Shown here: positions 23,936 to 33,268 of the stretch, piece by piece
Layout of the letters: the number at the start of each line of letters is the position of its first letter
Position numbering within the stretch: position 1 is the first letter of the stretch
NCBI GenBank assembly: GCA_964495935.1
Contig: CAZBXQ010000021.1
Span: forward strand, 1-48,692
Source: JAJYSO01 sp964495935
GTDB taxonomy: Bacteria > Bacteroidota > Bacteroidia > Flavobacteriales > Flavobacteriaceae
Direction: 5' to 3'
Length of the DNA stretch: 48,692 nt
Notes under the pieces: model-generated
Seen by the model: only the letters and a program-made list of their open reading frames with translations
Told to the model about the DNA's origin: nothing
The model's database searches: none
Translations under genes and position numbers: made by a program

Positions 23936-26900
23936 TTATTTTAAAGTTAGGTTTATACCAAAAGAATAGGACTTTGTAACGGGATAGCCCATAAGGCTCA
24001 AATTTTCCGGATCATATAATTTTGAGAGACTCGTCCATGTGAATAAGTTTTGTCCTGTAAAATAGAGTTTTATGGCATTTACCCCTACCTTATCTAGCCA
24101 ATTGATATTTTGAAGAGTATAAGACAATGTAGCTTGTTTTAAACGCAAATATGCGGCGTCTTGTAAATAGCGATCAGGGACTCCATTCAAGGCTGCGCCT
24201 CTATTTCCGTGTCCGCCATCGATATATGGTTTTGGCAGGAAGCCGTCTGGGTTATTTGGGGACCAGTAATTTGATGCCTCTGTCATAGGGACGTCCCACT
24301 CCACATCAATTCCATAATATCTTCCATCAGGGACAAAATCTTGTTTGAGTACGCCTTGAAAGAAAAGATCTAAATCAAAATTATTCCATGTTATTCCATA
24401 GTTTACTCCAAACTCATACTGAGGCTCAGAATTTCCAATTTTTTTAAGATCTCCATGATCTTCTAAAGAATAATCACCATTGGTTATTTCTCCATCTCCA
24501 TCTTTATCCACATATTTTACATCTCCCGGGTTCCACTGTCCTCCATATAATTTAGACTGATCTACCCAATTATCTATTTCATCCTGAGTTTGAAACAGTC
24601 CTGCAGTTTCAAAGCCCCATATTTGACCAATCCTATAACCAGGATAATAATTACTCAATAACATAGAAGGATTATTGAACTTTGTGATATGGGCTTTAGA
24701 ATTAGATAAAATAACAGAAGCTCTGTGAGATAAATTTGGCCTCAACTGATCTTTCCAAGAAATCGAAAAATCCCAGCCCTCAGTTTTTAAGTCTGCGGCA
24801 TTTTCATTTGGCACTCCTGTTCCTAAAATAGCCGGTAAAGGTTGACCTTGCGTTAGCATCCCTTTTGTGTAACGATTGTAATAGTCAAATTGTACAGTCA
24901 ATCTATTATTAAGTAGACCTAAGTTTGCACCGATATTCCACTGCTTCACCTTTTCCCAAGTGAAGTTTGGGCTAATTAATCCTCCTGGCATGACCGACAC
25001 AGGCAAGGAAGAGGAAGTTCCAAAAAGATAAGGTAACGATGTATTTATACCATAAGTCGATACATATGGAAAATTACCCCCAACATTCTGATTTCCATGC
25101 TGGCCGTAGGAAGCTCGAAGCTTAAACTCGTTAATTAAACGAAATAATCTTTTATTTTTATCCCAAAAATTCTCTTTTGAAATTCTCCAAGCTCCTGAAA
25201 AAGATGGTGAAAAGACGTAGCGATGTCCTTTTTGGAACTTAGAAGACCCATCGTAGCGACCATTAACTTCTAAAAGGTACTTCTCCATGTAATTATAGTT
25301 AAATCTAAAGAAGTAGCCCAATAATCCCCAACTTGTATTGGAGCCATCCACTGTACGCTCTCCAGTTGCTCTATTTATTGCCGGGAGGTCGTTGTCGATA
25401 AGATTGGTACGCTGCGCCAAAAAGCCTTTAAATTTTTTATACTCCTGATTATAGCCCAAAAGAACTTTAAAATTATGATTACCAAAACTTTTTGAGTAAT
25501 CCCCAAACAAATTGAAAGAGTGATAATAATTATTTTGATTGTTAAGTCGTACTAAGTTCGGGTTCGTCCAAGGATAGATATTTGTGGTACCATCTGCGTG
25601 AAATTCTTCGAATAATCGAGAAGTAAATTCGTTGTTGCTCGAGTAAGGATTGAAAGTATAATCAGCTTTTATATGTAAATCCTCTACTGGAGTGATTTCA
25701 ATACGTCCTGTAAGCGTAAGGTCATTTATTTTTGTCTGATCATGTCCTCCCTCAGCTCCTACTGCAAAAGGATTCGTAAAGCTCCCCTGCCCAGCCCATT
25801 CACCATCAGGATGTGTTACCGGCATTAAAGGTCGAAGGTCGTTCTTTAACTGCCCACTTGTTGCCGTTATTCCTGAATTACCACCAACTCCGCCAGAGGG
25901 ATGATCTTCATTAGAATAAGTATAACGTGCGTTTCCAGATATTTTTATCCAATCCAAAAGTAGGGTAGCAACTTTTAGTGATACGTTATGTCTCTCATAT
26001 TTATCATTATATGATCGTAAGAACCCTTTCTGTATTGAGTTTCCATAAGAAAAATAGTACGTAGATGATTTTGTTCCTCCACTGACAGATAGGTTGTTTT
26101 GTAGAATACTCCCTCTCTTATAAAGTTCGCTGGCCCAGTCCGTATTTCCCACATATACGTATTTACCGTCCTTGTCAATTTCTGGGTTATATAAAACAGG
26201 TTCATTATTTAAGGGATCGTTGAAATAAGCCTCGACACCTTTCCTAATTCTGTCATCAAAATAGTTTGGATTCCCAGCATTTCTACTTGCCTCATCCATA
26301 TAATTAATGTAATTTAAGGAGTTCATATATCTGGGTTTCACTGTTCGATCATTAATGGCATATGAGCTTCCAATATTAATGGTTGGCGTTTTTCCCCTAT
26401 CCCCAGATTTAGTAGTAATCAGTATAACACCATATGCAGCACGTGACCCATAAATAGCCGTAGAAGCATCGTCTTTAAGAACGGAAACACTCTCTACATC
26501 ATTAGGGTTTATTAAATTGGGATCTTGCTCAACCCCATCCACTAATATTAAAGGACTCCCTCCATTAATAGATGTAAAACCTCTAATATTAAAACTCGAA
26601 CCTTGCCCTGGTGCATTTCCTGGAGTTATACTTAAGTTAGGAACCTTTCCCTGTAAACCTTCTCCCAAGTTAGCAAGGGGTCTACTTTCAAAAGCCTCTG
26701 AGCTCACTTCTGAAACAGCCCCGGTTAGATTCACTTTTTTTTCGGTCCCATACCCAATAACAACCACTTCATCCAGGGCACTTGCAGATTCAATCATTGT
26801 AACATCAATAGTCAAATTATCGCCAACCACAACAGATTGATCCTCAAACCCTACAAAAGAAAAGACCAAAGTCTCTTCATTTGAAACATTTATAGAGTAG

Positions 26901-27079
26901 TTCCCATCAAAATCAGATTGAGTTCCTCGCGTGGTGCCTTCTACCGTAATATTCACCCCCGGTAAAGGAACATTGTTTTCATCGGTAATAGTACCGGAGA
27001 TTTCCCGCTCTTGAGCCAAAACTATTTGCCCGAATAGAAGGGTGAAAATCATACATAGTTTTAAAATATCAGATCTCAT
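23936..27079 (-). CDS. SusC-family TonB-dependent outer-membrane transporter (pair 1)
   Basis: SusC/RagA-family porin of 1047 aa that moves oligosaccharides across the outer membrane using TonB. Signal peptide 1-22 ends VLAQ. A carboxypeptidase D-like beta domain follows (EISGTITDENNVPLPGVNI, then a DFDGNYSI segment). The TonB-box-like ALDEVVVIGYG stands before the plug, with SVLKDDASTAIYGSRAAYGVILI as the plug signature. The rest is the beta-barrel, ending in a typical aromatic strand. It begins the operon susC-susD-GH29-GH29-GH29-GH3. The decayed AraC fragment upstream (27368-27461) suggests this pair once had its own regulator. Confidence 0.95.
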   Translation of the reverse strand: MRSDILKLCMIFTLLFGQIVLAQEREISGTITDENNVPLPGVNITVEGTTRGTQSDFDGNYSINVSNEETLVFSFVGFEDQSVVVGDNLTIDVTMIESASALDEVVVIGYGTEKKVNLTGAVSEVSSEAFESRPLANLGEGLQGKVPNLSITPGNAPGQGSSFNIRGFTSINGGSPLILVDGVEQDPNLINPNDVESVSVLKDDASTAIYGSRAAYGVILITTKSGDRGKTPTINIGSSYAINDRTVKPRYMNSLNYINYMDEASRNAGNPNYFDDRIRKGVEAYFNDPLNNEPVLYNPEIDKDGKYVYVGNTDWASELYKRGSILQNNLSVSGGTKSSTYYFSYGNSIQKGFLRSYNDKYERHNVSLKVATLLLDWIKISGNARYTYSNEDHPSGGVGGNSGITATSGQLKNDLRPLMPVTHPDGEWAGQGSFTNPFAVGAEGGHDQTKINDLTLTGRIEITPVEDLHIKADYTFNPYSSNNEFTSRLFEEFHADGTTNIYPWTNPNLVRLNNQNNYYHSFNLFGDYSKSFGNHNFKVLLGYNQEYKKFKGFLAQRTNLIDNDLPAINRATGERTVDGSNTSWGLLGYFFRFNYNYMEKYLLEVNGRYDGSSKFQKGHRYVFSPSFSGAWRISKENFWDKNKRLFRLINEFKLRASYGQHGNQNVGGNFPYVSTYGINTSLPYLFGTSSSLPVSVMPGGLISPNFTWEKVKQWNIGANLGLLNNRLTVQFDYYNRYTKGMLTQGQPLPAILGTGVPNENAADLKTEGWDFSISWKDQLRPNLSHRASVILSNSKAHITKFNNPSMLLSNYYPGYRIGQIWGFETAGLFQTQDEIDNWVDQSKLYGGQWNPGDVKYVDKDGDGEITNGDYSLEDHGDLKKIGNSEPQYEFGVNYGITWNNFDLDLFFQGVLKQDFVPDGRYYGIDVEWDVPMTEASNYWSPNNPDGFLPKPYIDGGHGNRGAALNGVPDRYLQDAAYLRLKQATLSYTLQNINWLDKVGVNAIKLYFTGQNLFTWTSLSKLYDPENLSLMGYPVTKSYSFGINLTLK

Positions 27080-27367
27080 ATATTTTAGGTTATTTAAACA
27101 ATAAATATTCTATTGGCTTTAACGCTTTTCAAAGTTTATTTAATATATTGTTATTAATTACCTAAAGTTTATCCATCACTAATACTATTTTTGCATTCAA
27201 CAAAAAATATAGCAAACAATTGTTCTTATTTCATCAAATTATTTTTATAAATCCTTAAAGCTTAAAAAATAAACTTTAGAGTAATTTGTTAAATACTTAA
27301 AAATACTCGTGATTAATCGTAATTTATTGCAGAATAAGCAGGGAAAAGTTAATAATCATAAAATTCT
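27080..27367 (-). promoter_or_regulatory. AT-rich upstream region of susC pair 1
   Basis: No gene is seen between the susC start and the AraC relic. The region is very AT-rich, as expected for a controlled PUL promoter, but I find no clean TAnnTTTG box on the minus strand. The word ATTAATCGT near 27313 recurs in the equivalent region upstream of the second SusC (near 33195), which may mark a shared regulator site or simply shared ancestry. The exact promoter is not resolved. Confidence 0.45.
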
Positions 27368-27461
27368 GGAAAGAATTCAGTTGAATTCGATTTTGAGGGA
27401 AAGAATGAATATATAAGTTCCGCTATTTCGCGGGCGATATCCACCCAAATTCGTTTAAACT
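27368..27461 (-). pseudogene. Relic of an AraC-type regulator C-terminus and its 3' flank
   Basis: This segment aligns to 33230-33327, which contains the last codons and downstream bases of the intact AraC gene. Shared landmarks in the same order are GAAAGAATTCAGTTGAA against the matching GAAGTCAA stretch, the TGAG(G/A)GA run, AATAT..ATAAG, and CGTTTAAACT. On the minus strand the relic still encodes FKRI at the position of the intact FKRIRGMSP, then diverges without a conserved reading frame. Both copies stand directly upstream of a susC gene. I estimate roughly 70% base identity by eye. The relic implies duplication of a regulator-susC-susD unit followed by loss of one regulator. Confidence 0.6.
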
Positions 27462-27551
27462 AATGATATGCCCCATTCGAAAAGGAACTCACAAAAGATA
27501 TCCTCCCGGAAAATCACAGCCAATTAAAGAAAATTTAAACGCTAATTGTAC

Positions 27552-27584
27552 AAAAAAAGGATTTGGTCTTCCAAATCCTTTTTT
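27552..27584 (-). terminator. Intrinsic terminator after SusD pair 2 (bidirectional form)
   Basis: Stem GGATTTGG/CCAAATCC with a four-base loop (27559-27578), flanked by an A-run on the left and a T-run on the right, so it has T-runs in both orientations. In minus-strand transcription it follows the SusD stop by about 28 bases and is followed by seven Ts. It separates SusC/SusD pair 2 from pair 1, which must then have its own promoter. Confidence 0.88.
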
Positions 27585-27611
27585 ATAAATGTGTTGTAAA
27601 GTAGATATAAA

Positions 27612-29585
27612 CTAATCACTCAGTGGCGTAGCTCCGGATTGAACAGGCCAATAAGGATTCTGATAAATAACCGAATTTTGTGGATCACCATCTGAGGTGA
27701 GTAAGAAATGACGGAAGGCAATAGGACTTAAATAATGGGCATCTGTCCAATTATATCCATTATAAAACTTATTGTTGGAAGTTCGAATTTGATACGGGCG
27801 AAGATACTTACTTTTTGAACGTGGAGAGACATTAGGATCAGAACTATCATCTGAAGTTTTAAGCCGACTCTCACCATTATCGTTTACGTAACCTTTATAC
27901 ATTTCATCCCATAAGTTAAAACCTTCAATTTGATAATTTGAAAGCTGGTCTAAGGCTCTCCATCTTCTCAAATCATCATATCGCATTCCTTCTGCAATAA
28001 GTTCGTTTCGACGTTCTCGTCGAATATTGAATAATGTTTTATCGATAAGCTGCCCTTTTGAGTATTTTGCCCAATCATTTTCTTGTGACAGATCGGTCGC
28101 TGCAATGGTTTGTTCCAGATTATCGGAAACTCCAGCTCGATTTCTTAGCTCTTTCCAGTATTGAACAGCCTTTCCGTCCAGACTTCCATTTTTTACATAT
28201 TCTGCCTCTATATAATTTAGATAGGCTTCTGTCGCTCTGAATACGAGAGATCCGGTTACACTCGCTCGAGAAGATACATAGTAATCAGAATCGCCTCCCA
28301 ATCCTTTTTTCAATTCATATCCGGTCGTTGATTTACGTTCCGGGATGGCTAAAAGATTAGGCAAATCGGCGATATGAATATGATCATCCGGGTCTGCGTC
28401 TAAATCATCGCCGGGTATCCGAAGGAATAGCTGGAGTCTTTCATCTCTTCCATCCCGTACATTTTTTAAAGTTTTATCTCCTTTGTATCCGGATCCTGAG
28501 GCATAGATCGGTAACCCATTTTTCATTAAGAAGGATTCTACCAAACCTCGTGTATAGCCGGTAGATGCTCCTCCTTCTCCTAAATAATCCTGCGTTCGAT
28601 GCTCGACATAATCACTGTTATATTGCCTCCAAAGTATAACCTCATCATAGGAAGACATATCATTGGCAGCAAACATTATGAAATAAGGGTTGGAAAAAAC
28701 TTCTTTGCCACTAAAGTCAGAAGGATGTGAATTGGGAGTCAACGGAAATACATCTGCAACTTCTTCTGCTGCTGCCATTGCCTCTGTTAAAAAGAAGTCT
28801 ATTTCTGAATCGATGTTGATCGAATAGTCAGACAGATAATCAACTTTTGCACCCGGCCAATTTGAGGTTCCCGGTACAAAAGCGGTTCCTTTATGATAGG
28901 TTTCCCATGTTCCCTCAAATAACCCTACTCGAGACTTTAAAAGCAAGGCTGCTTCTCGGCTTATTCTGTTTTTCCCCTCTACCGGGCTGGATTTCAAAAG
29001 TTCTATAGCTTTATCGAGATCATCCATAATAAAACGAGCGACTTCGTTACGAGGTCTTCTTTTAGAAACCATCGTCAACGAATCTTTGTCATCGGGAAGA
29101 ATTTCTGTGACTATAGGAAAGTCTCCAAGAGATTTTAGTTTATTGAAATATTCATACGCTCTCAGAAAATAACCCTCACCAATATAATGATTGATATTGG
29201 CTTCTGCTCCGGTAATTTCTCCATTTTCTTGTCTTTCTTCCACGGTATTCAGGAAGTAGTTAATTTGTCTTATTTGACCAAAATCCCAAGCTCCTCCATT
29301 AGTTCCAACTCGTACTTCCCCCGGAACCCAGATATTACTTCCTCCCGGAGCTGCTTGATTATCAGTACCATTATCGGTGAGGAAAGTTCCGGCTCCAAAA
29401 CCTGCGTGGGTAGGAAAGTTATATCTCGAGATCGTATATGAAGCAAGGTCTCCTTCGTTTTCAAAGAAATCATCAGGGGTGACATCAGAGAGCGGCTCAC
29501 GATCTAAATAATCATTACATGAGGTCATCAGCCCCAAGAAAAAAAGGCCAAGTACACTGTATTTTAATAAAATATTCCTTGTCAT
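27612..29585 (-). CDS. SusD-family glycan-binding lipoprotein (pair 2)
   Basis: SusD/RagB-family lipoprotein of 657 aa. The signal peptide ends GLMTSC (lipobox Cys23), followed by NDYLDREPLSDVTPDDFF. The TPR-type core includes GYFLRAYEYFNKLKSLGDFP near residue 137, and the C-terminal part has RRERRNELIAEGMRYDDLRRW. It lies 12 bases after its susC gene and is followed by a strong terminator, with no enzyme gene in the same transcript. It is clearly a different lineage from pair 1, with a longer surface region around 60-110 rich in Gly and Asn that may shape the binding site. Confidence 0.95.
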   Translation of the reverse strand: MTRNILLKYSVLGLFFLGLMTSCNDYLDREPLSDVTPDDFFENEGDLASYTISRYNFPTHAGFGAGTFLTDNGTDNQAAPGGSNIWVPGEVRVGTNGGAWDFGQIRQINYFLNTVEERQENGEITGAEANINHYIGEGYFLRAYEYFNKLKSLGDFPIVTEILPDDKDSLTMVSKRRPRNEVARFIMDDLDKAIELLKSSPVEGKNRISREAALLLKSRVGLFEGTWETYHKGTAFVPGTSNWPGAKVDYLSDYSINIDSEIDFFLTEAMAAAEEVADVFPLTPNSHPSDFSGKEVFSNPYFIMFAANDMSSYDEVILWRQYNSDYVEHRTQDYLGEGGASTGYTRGLVESFLMKNGLPIYASGSGYKGDKTLKNVRDGRDERLQLFLRIPGDDLDADPDDHIHIADLPNLLAIPERKSTTGYELKKGLGGDSDYYVSSRASVTGSLVFRATEAYLNYIEAEYVKNGSLDGKAVQYWKELRNRAGVSDNLEQTIAATDLSQENDWAKYSKGQLIDKTLFNIRRERRNELIAEGMRYDDLRRWRALDQLSNYQIEGFNLWDEMYKGYVNDNGESRLKTSDDSSDPNVSPRSKSKYLRPYQIRTSNNKFYNGYNWTDAHYLSPIAFRHFLLTSDGDPQNSVIYQNPYWPVQSGATPLSD

Positions 29586-29597
29586 GATTAATTTGAT

Positions 29598-32500
29598 TTA
29601 AAAAGTTAGCGATAATCCGGTTGAAATTACTTTGGATAAGGGGTACAGTTTTCCCTGCCCCCAAGAGCCGTTAATCGTTTCCGGATCGTACATCTTTTTT
29701 AGACTTGTAAAAGTATATAGGTTTTCAGCAGAAAAATAGATTCGCAGCTTGGTTAATCCAATAGGTTTTAAAGTTTCCTGCGGTAAACTATACCCAAACT
29801 GGATATTTTTTAGGCGTACGTATGCACCATTCTGAAGCCACCGGGTCTGGGTGGTATAGTTCTTACCTCCTTGATCAAATAGAGGTCGGGTATAATAGGC
29901 ATCCGTATTGGGGCCAAGAGGGCTTTGGGTATCTTCCGGTCTAAAATAATCTAAGTGTGTCTGAAATCCTGCCGCCTGCCATTGGTTTACGTTGGCACCA
30001 ACAAAATACGGTTGCCCGGCTACGTTAATATCTCTTTTTCCGGTACCTTGAAAGAATACGCCCAGATCAAACCCCTTATATTGCATGTCGAGACGTAACC
30101 CAAAATTATAGCGAGGAGTCGAATTTCCGATAATCTTCAGATCACCAGGATCGTTTAAGGTTTGTGAGCCGGAGTTTATTTCTCCATCTCCGTTCAAATC
30201 CTCGTACATAATATCCCCAGCAGCCCAGTTTGAACCCATTGCACTCTGGTTATGGGTTTCCAGCCATTTATTCATTTCATCATTGGAAGCCGCTATTCCA
30301 TGCGTTTCATAGCCCCAAATCTCACCCAGATATCGTCCATCGTAATATTGATTGATATCTCCCACATCATTGTTATATCGGGTGATTTTTTGACGGTTAT
30401 CGGTGAGTGAGCCGTGAATACCATAGCTAAAATCATCACCTATATTCCCACGCCAGGCAATCTCTATTTCAAATCCTTTAGATAACATATCGGCATTATT
30501 GGTCTCAGGAGCTGAGGTTCCAAGTATTGCAGGTAGCTCGATACCGGGGCCAACCATATCTTTAGTATTTCTTCTGAAGTAATCAAAACTAAGAGTAAGT
30601 CGATTGTTGAAAGCGGATAGATCAAGTCCAAAATTCCATGTTTTTATCTTCTCCCAGGTAAGAGTAGTACTAATTAATCCCGGAGCAGAAGCAGTATTGG
30701 TTCGGGCATTATTTATAAGCCAGAGGCCATTATTGGTTCCCAAGGGCATTTGTTGGAAAAACGGATACCAATTGTTGGTGTTCTGATTTCCCAAAGAACC
30801 ATAAGAACCTCTTAATTTGAATTCATTTACACGATTTCCAAAACCTCCCAAATGATCCCAAAATTCTTCTTTGGCAATATTCCATCCAAGAGAAACAGAG
30901 GGAAACCAATTCCAACGTTGATCCTTTAAGAATCGGCTTGTACCATCATAACGCATATTAAACTCCAAAAGATATTTTTCGTCAAAATTATAGTTAAAAC
31001 GACCAAAAGCTCCAAATGTAGCCCAATGCTGGAAATCTCCGGAAACACCCGGATTTTCCCCATATGTAGTATTTATTGTAGGTACAGAAACAGAGTATAA
31101 CATATCGCGCAATGCGGTCAAACCTCTGCTTTTGTTCAGTTCAGACTGTACGCCAAGCATGAGCTTGAAATCATGTTTATTTAGAGCTTTATGATAGGTG
31201 GAATATGCATTCACGTTCATATAATTCCGCTTGGAGGCCATTTCCGTTACCTGAGAGTTACCAGGAGAATCATATAGGCCGTATCCTAAACCATAAGAAG
31301 CAGGCTCCGGATCTCCATTTTCATTATACTGGTATATTGGGAGGAATTGCTGATGGGTAAATGTGTTTTGTGTTCGATAATTGAATTCCGCCCGGGTTTC
31401 CCAACCCTCAATGGGTTCAAAAACCAATCCGATTTGCTGTCTAAGTTCGTCGCTTTCTCTTTTTGTTAAACTCCCTTCTAATTGAGGTATTTCGTTTCCA
31501 TATAAAATATGACCATTGGGATCATAGATCGGTAAAGTAGGCCATCTTCTGGCTATATTGTGGAAAAACAACCCTCCCTCACTATCCATATAAGCAGAGC
31601 CTTTATAATGCGTTCTGGAAAAACGGGTATTATAATCTAATCGTAAAGAAGGCAATATCTGCATGTTTATTTTGGCATTAATCTGATATCGATCTTGCCG
31701 ATCCTGATTGTACTCCATAAGTCCATCTTGCCCCAGCCAATTAGCAGAGAAATAGTAATTCACCTTTTCCTCTCCTCCCCGAACGGAAATGTTGTGTTCT
31801 GTAGAAGGAACCCAGCTTCTATAATATTCCTTGAACCAATCAACATCTCCAAAGGATTCCTGATAGTTTCTCCATTCGTGTTTGGAGGCATCCCAAGTAG
31901 TGGCATAATCAATTTCTCCGGCACGGAATTTTCTTATATTTTCAAGAATCTGCTCATTAAAAATAGGGTCCATCCCGGCATTTCGAGCGGCATCATTATA
32001 GTAGGTGGCAAACTCTTCGGAGTTCAGCATTTTCGGTAAGAGCAACGGATTACTCCACCGCATCATCGCATCATAAGATACAGACATTTTACCTTCTGAT
32101 CCTTTCTTGGTAGTTACCAAAATAACTCCAAAAGGGGCTCTTGATCCATATATGGAAGAAGCCGCCGCATCTTTGAGAACCGTGATCTCTGCTACGTCTC
32201 TCGGGTTTAAAGAAGATAAATCACCTTCCATACCATCTATGAGAACCAAGGGGGAAGAAGCTGTCGATCCCACAGTTCCGGTACCTCGAATACTAAAGCC
32301 TTTTGAATTATCGAGCTGCCCGCCTCCGGTACTTAAATTGAAGTTAAGCCCTGTAGCGGTACCTTGCAATGCTTCAATAACATTATTTACAGGTCTATCC
32401 TTAATGGCTTCTTCAGATACCATAGAAACGGAACCCGTTAAGTTTTGTTTCTTTTGTTTCCCAAATGCTACAACTACGACTTGATCCAAAGCCTGAGCAT

Positions 32501-32795
32501 CCGTTTTAAGTTGTACATCAATCGTATTTTCAGCACCCACCTCTTTCTCTTCGTTCTGATATCCAATAAAGCTAAACTGTAGTGTTGCTCCTTCTGCCGC
32601 ATTAATAGTATAATGGCCATCAAAATCGGTTGAAGTTCCCCGATCAGTATCTTTAACTTGTACAGTTACTCCGGGTAATGGAATACCGTTCTCATCTATG
32701 ATCGTACCCGATACTTCCTTGGTTTGCTGTGCAAAAGTAGCTTGTAGCATAAGCACAAAAAACAACATCATGCTATATTTTAGTTTTGAACGCAT
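29598..32795 (-). CDS. SusC-family TonB-dependent outer-membrane transporter (pair 2)
   Basis: SusC/RagA-family porin of 1065 aa. Signal peptide 1-22 ends TFAQ. The carboxypeptidase D-like domain has VSGTIIDENGIPLPGVTV and a DFDGHYTI segment. The pre-plug motif is ALDQVVVVAFGKQKKQ, with AFG where GYG is usual. The plug has TVLKDAAASSIYGSRAPFGVILV. It forms a two-gene operon with susD and stands next to the AraC regulator gene, which reads in the same direction upstream. This pair may take up a different or smaller fragment than pair 1, with enzymes supplied by the other operon; that is inference. Confidence 0.95.
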   Translation of the reverse strand: MRSKLKYSMMLFFVLMLQATFAQQTKEVSGTIIDENGIPLPGVTVQVKDTDRGTSTDFDGHYTINAAEGATLQFSFIGYQNEEKEVGAENTIDVQLKTDAQALDQVVVVAFGKQKKQNLTGSVSMVSEEAIKDRPVNNVIEALQGTATGLNFNLSTGGGQLDNSKGFSIRGTGTVGSTASSPLVLIDGMEGDLSSLNPRDVAEITVLKDAAASSIYGSRAPFGVILVTTKKGSEGKMSVSYDAMMRWSNPLLLPKMLNSEEFATYYNDAARNAGMDPIFNEQILENIRKFRAGEIDYATTWDASKHEWRNYQESFGDVDWFKEYYRSWVPSTEHNISVRGGEEKVNYYFSANWLGQDGLMEYNQDRQDRYQINAKINMQILPSLRLDYNTRFSRTHYKGSAYMDSEGGLFFHNIARRWPTLPIYDPNGHILYGNEIPQLEGSLTKRESDELRQQIGLVFEPIEGWETRAEFNYRTQNTFTHQQFLPIYQYNENGDPEPASYGLGYGLYDSPGNSQVTEMASKRNYMNVNAYSTYHKALNKHDFKLMLGVQSELNKSRGLTALRDMLYSVSVPTINTTYGENPGVSGDFQHWATFGAFGRFNYNFDEKYLLEFNMRYDGTSRFLKDQRWNWFPSVSLGWNIAKEEFWDHLGGFGNRVNEFKLRGSYGSLGNQNTNNWYPFFQQMPLGTNNGLWLINNARTNTASAPGLISTTLTWEKIKTWNFGLDLSAFNNRLTLSFDYFRRNTKDMVGPGIELPAILGTSAPETNNADMLSKGFEIEIAWRGNIGDDFSYGIHGSLTDNRQKITRYNNDVGDINQYYDGRYLGEIWGYETHGIAASNDEMNKWLETHNQSAMGSNWAAGDIMYEDLNGDGEINSGSQTLNDPGDLKIIGNSTPRYNFGLRLDMQYKGFDLGVFFQGTGKRDINVAGQPYFVGANVNQWQAAGFQTHLDYFRPEDTQSPLGPNTDAYYTRPLFDQGGKNYTTQTRWLQNGAYVRLKNIQFGYSLPQETLKPIGLTKLRIYFSAENLYTFTSLKKMYDPETINGSWGQGKLYPLSKVISTGLSLTF

Positions 32796-33268
32796 AGTGA
32801 TAGTGTTAAAATAGATAGGTTGATATAGTGTTTAACATTGGGGATAACCTCCCGTTTTTTTGACTTTTGTTATCCATTTTCTCTTTCATCAGATAACTTA
32901 TCAAGAATCTTCACGCTGATTGGTTTCCCATCTCTTGCCCGCAAACGAGAGCCTACACCTCGAATCTCCAATGGATCAATAAGGATTTATATTCGGAATT
33001 GGCGAAGGGTTCAATTATTATGTCGGACATAAATTTAATAATCCCCAAAAATGAGTTAAAAGGACTGTATAGAATTCTTATTTATTAACCGTCTATAATA
33101 CTTTTTTTGCGCAAAAAATCTTAATTAGTCGTATTTAAAATACAATAATCACATTGATAATCAACTTCTTATAAATTTATACGAGAATTAAAATTAATCG
33201 TTAATAAGTCTATTCTATCAATGATTATCGGAAAAGAATCTGGTTGAAGTCAATTCTGAGAGAAAAAA
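32796..33268 (-). promoter_or_regulatory. Regulatory region upstream of susC pair 2, with palindromes
   Basis: A 473-bp gene-free stretch between the AraC gene end and susC. It contains a 16-bp perfect palindrome, TTTTTTGCGCAAAAAA (33103-33118), and a 13-base palindrome around GTATTT-A-AAATAC (33131-33143), both candidates for regulator binding or DNA bending. I find no clean TAnnTTTG box. The part next to the AraC gene is the one that resembles the relic upstream of susC pair 1. Confidence 0.5.
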
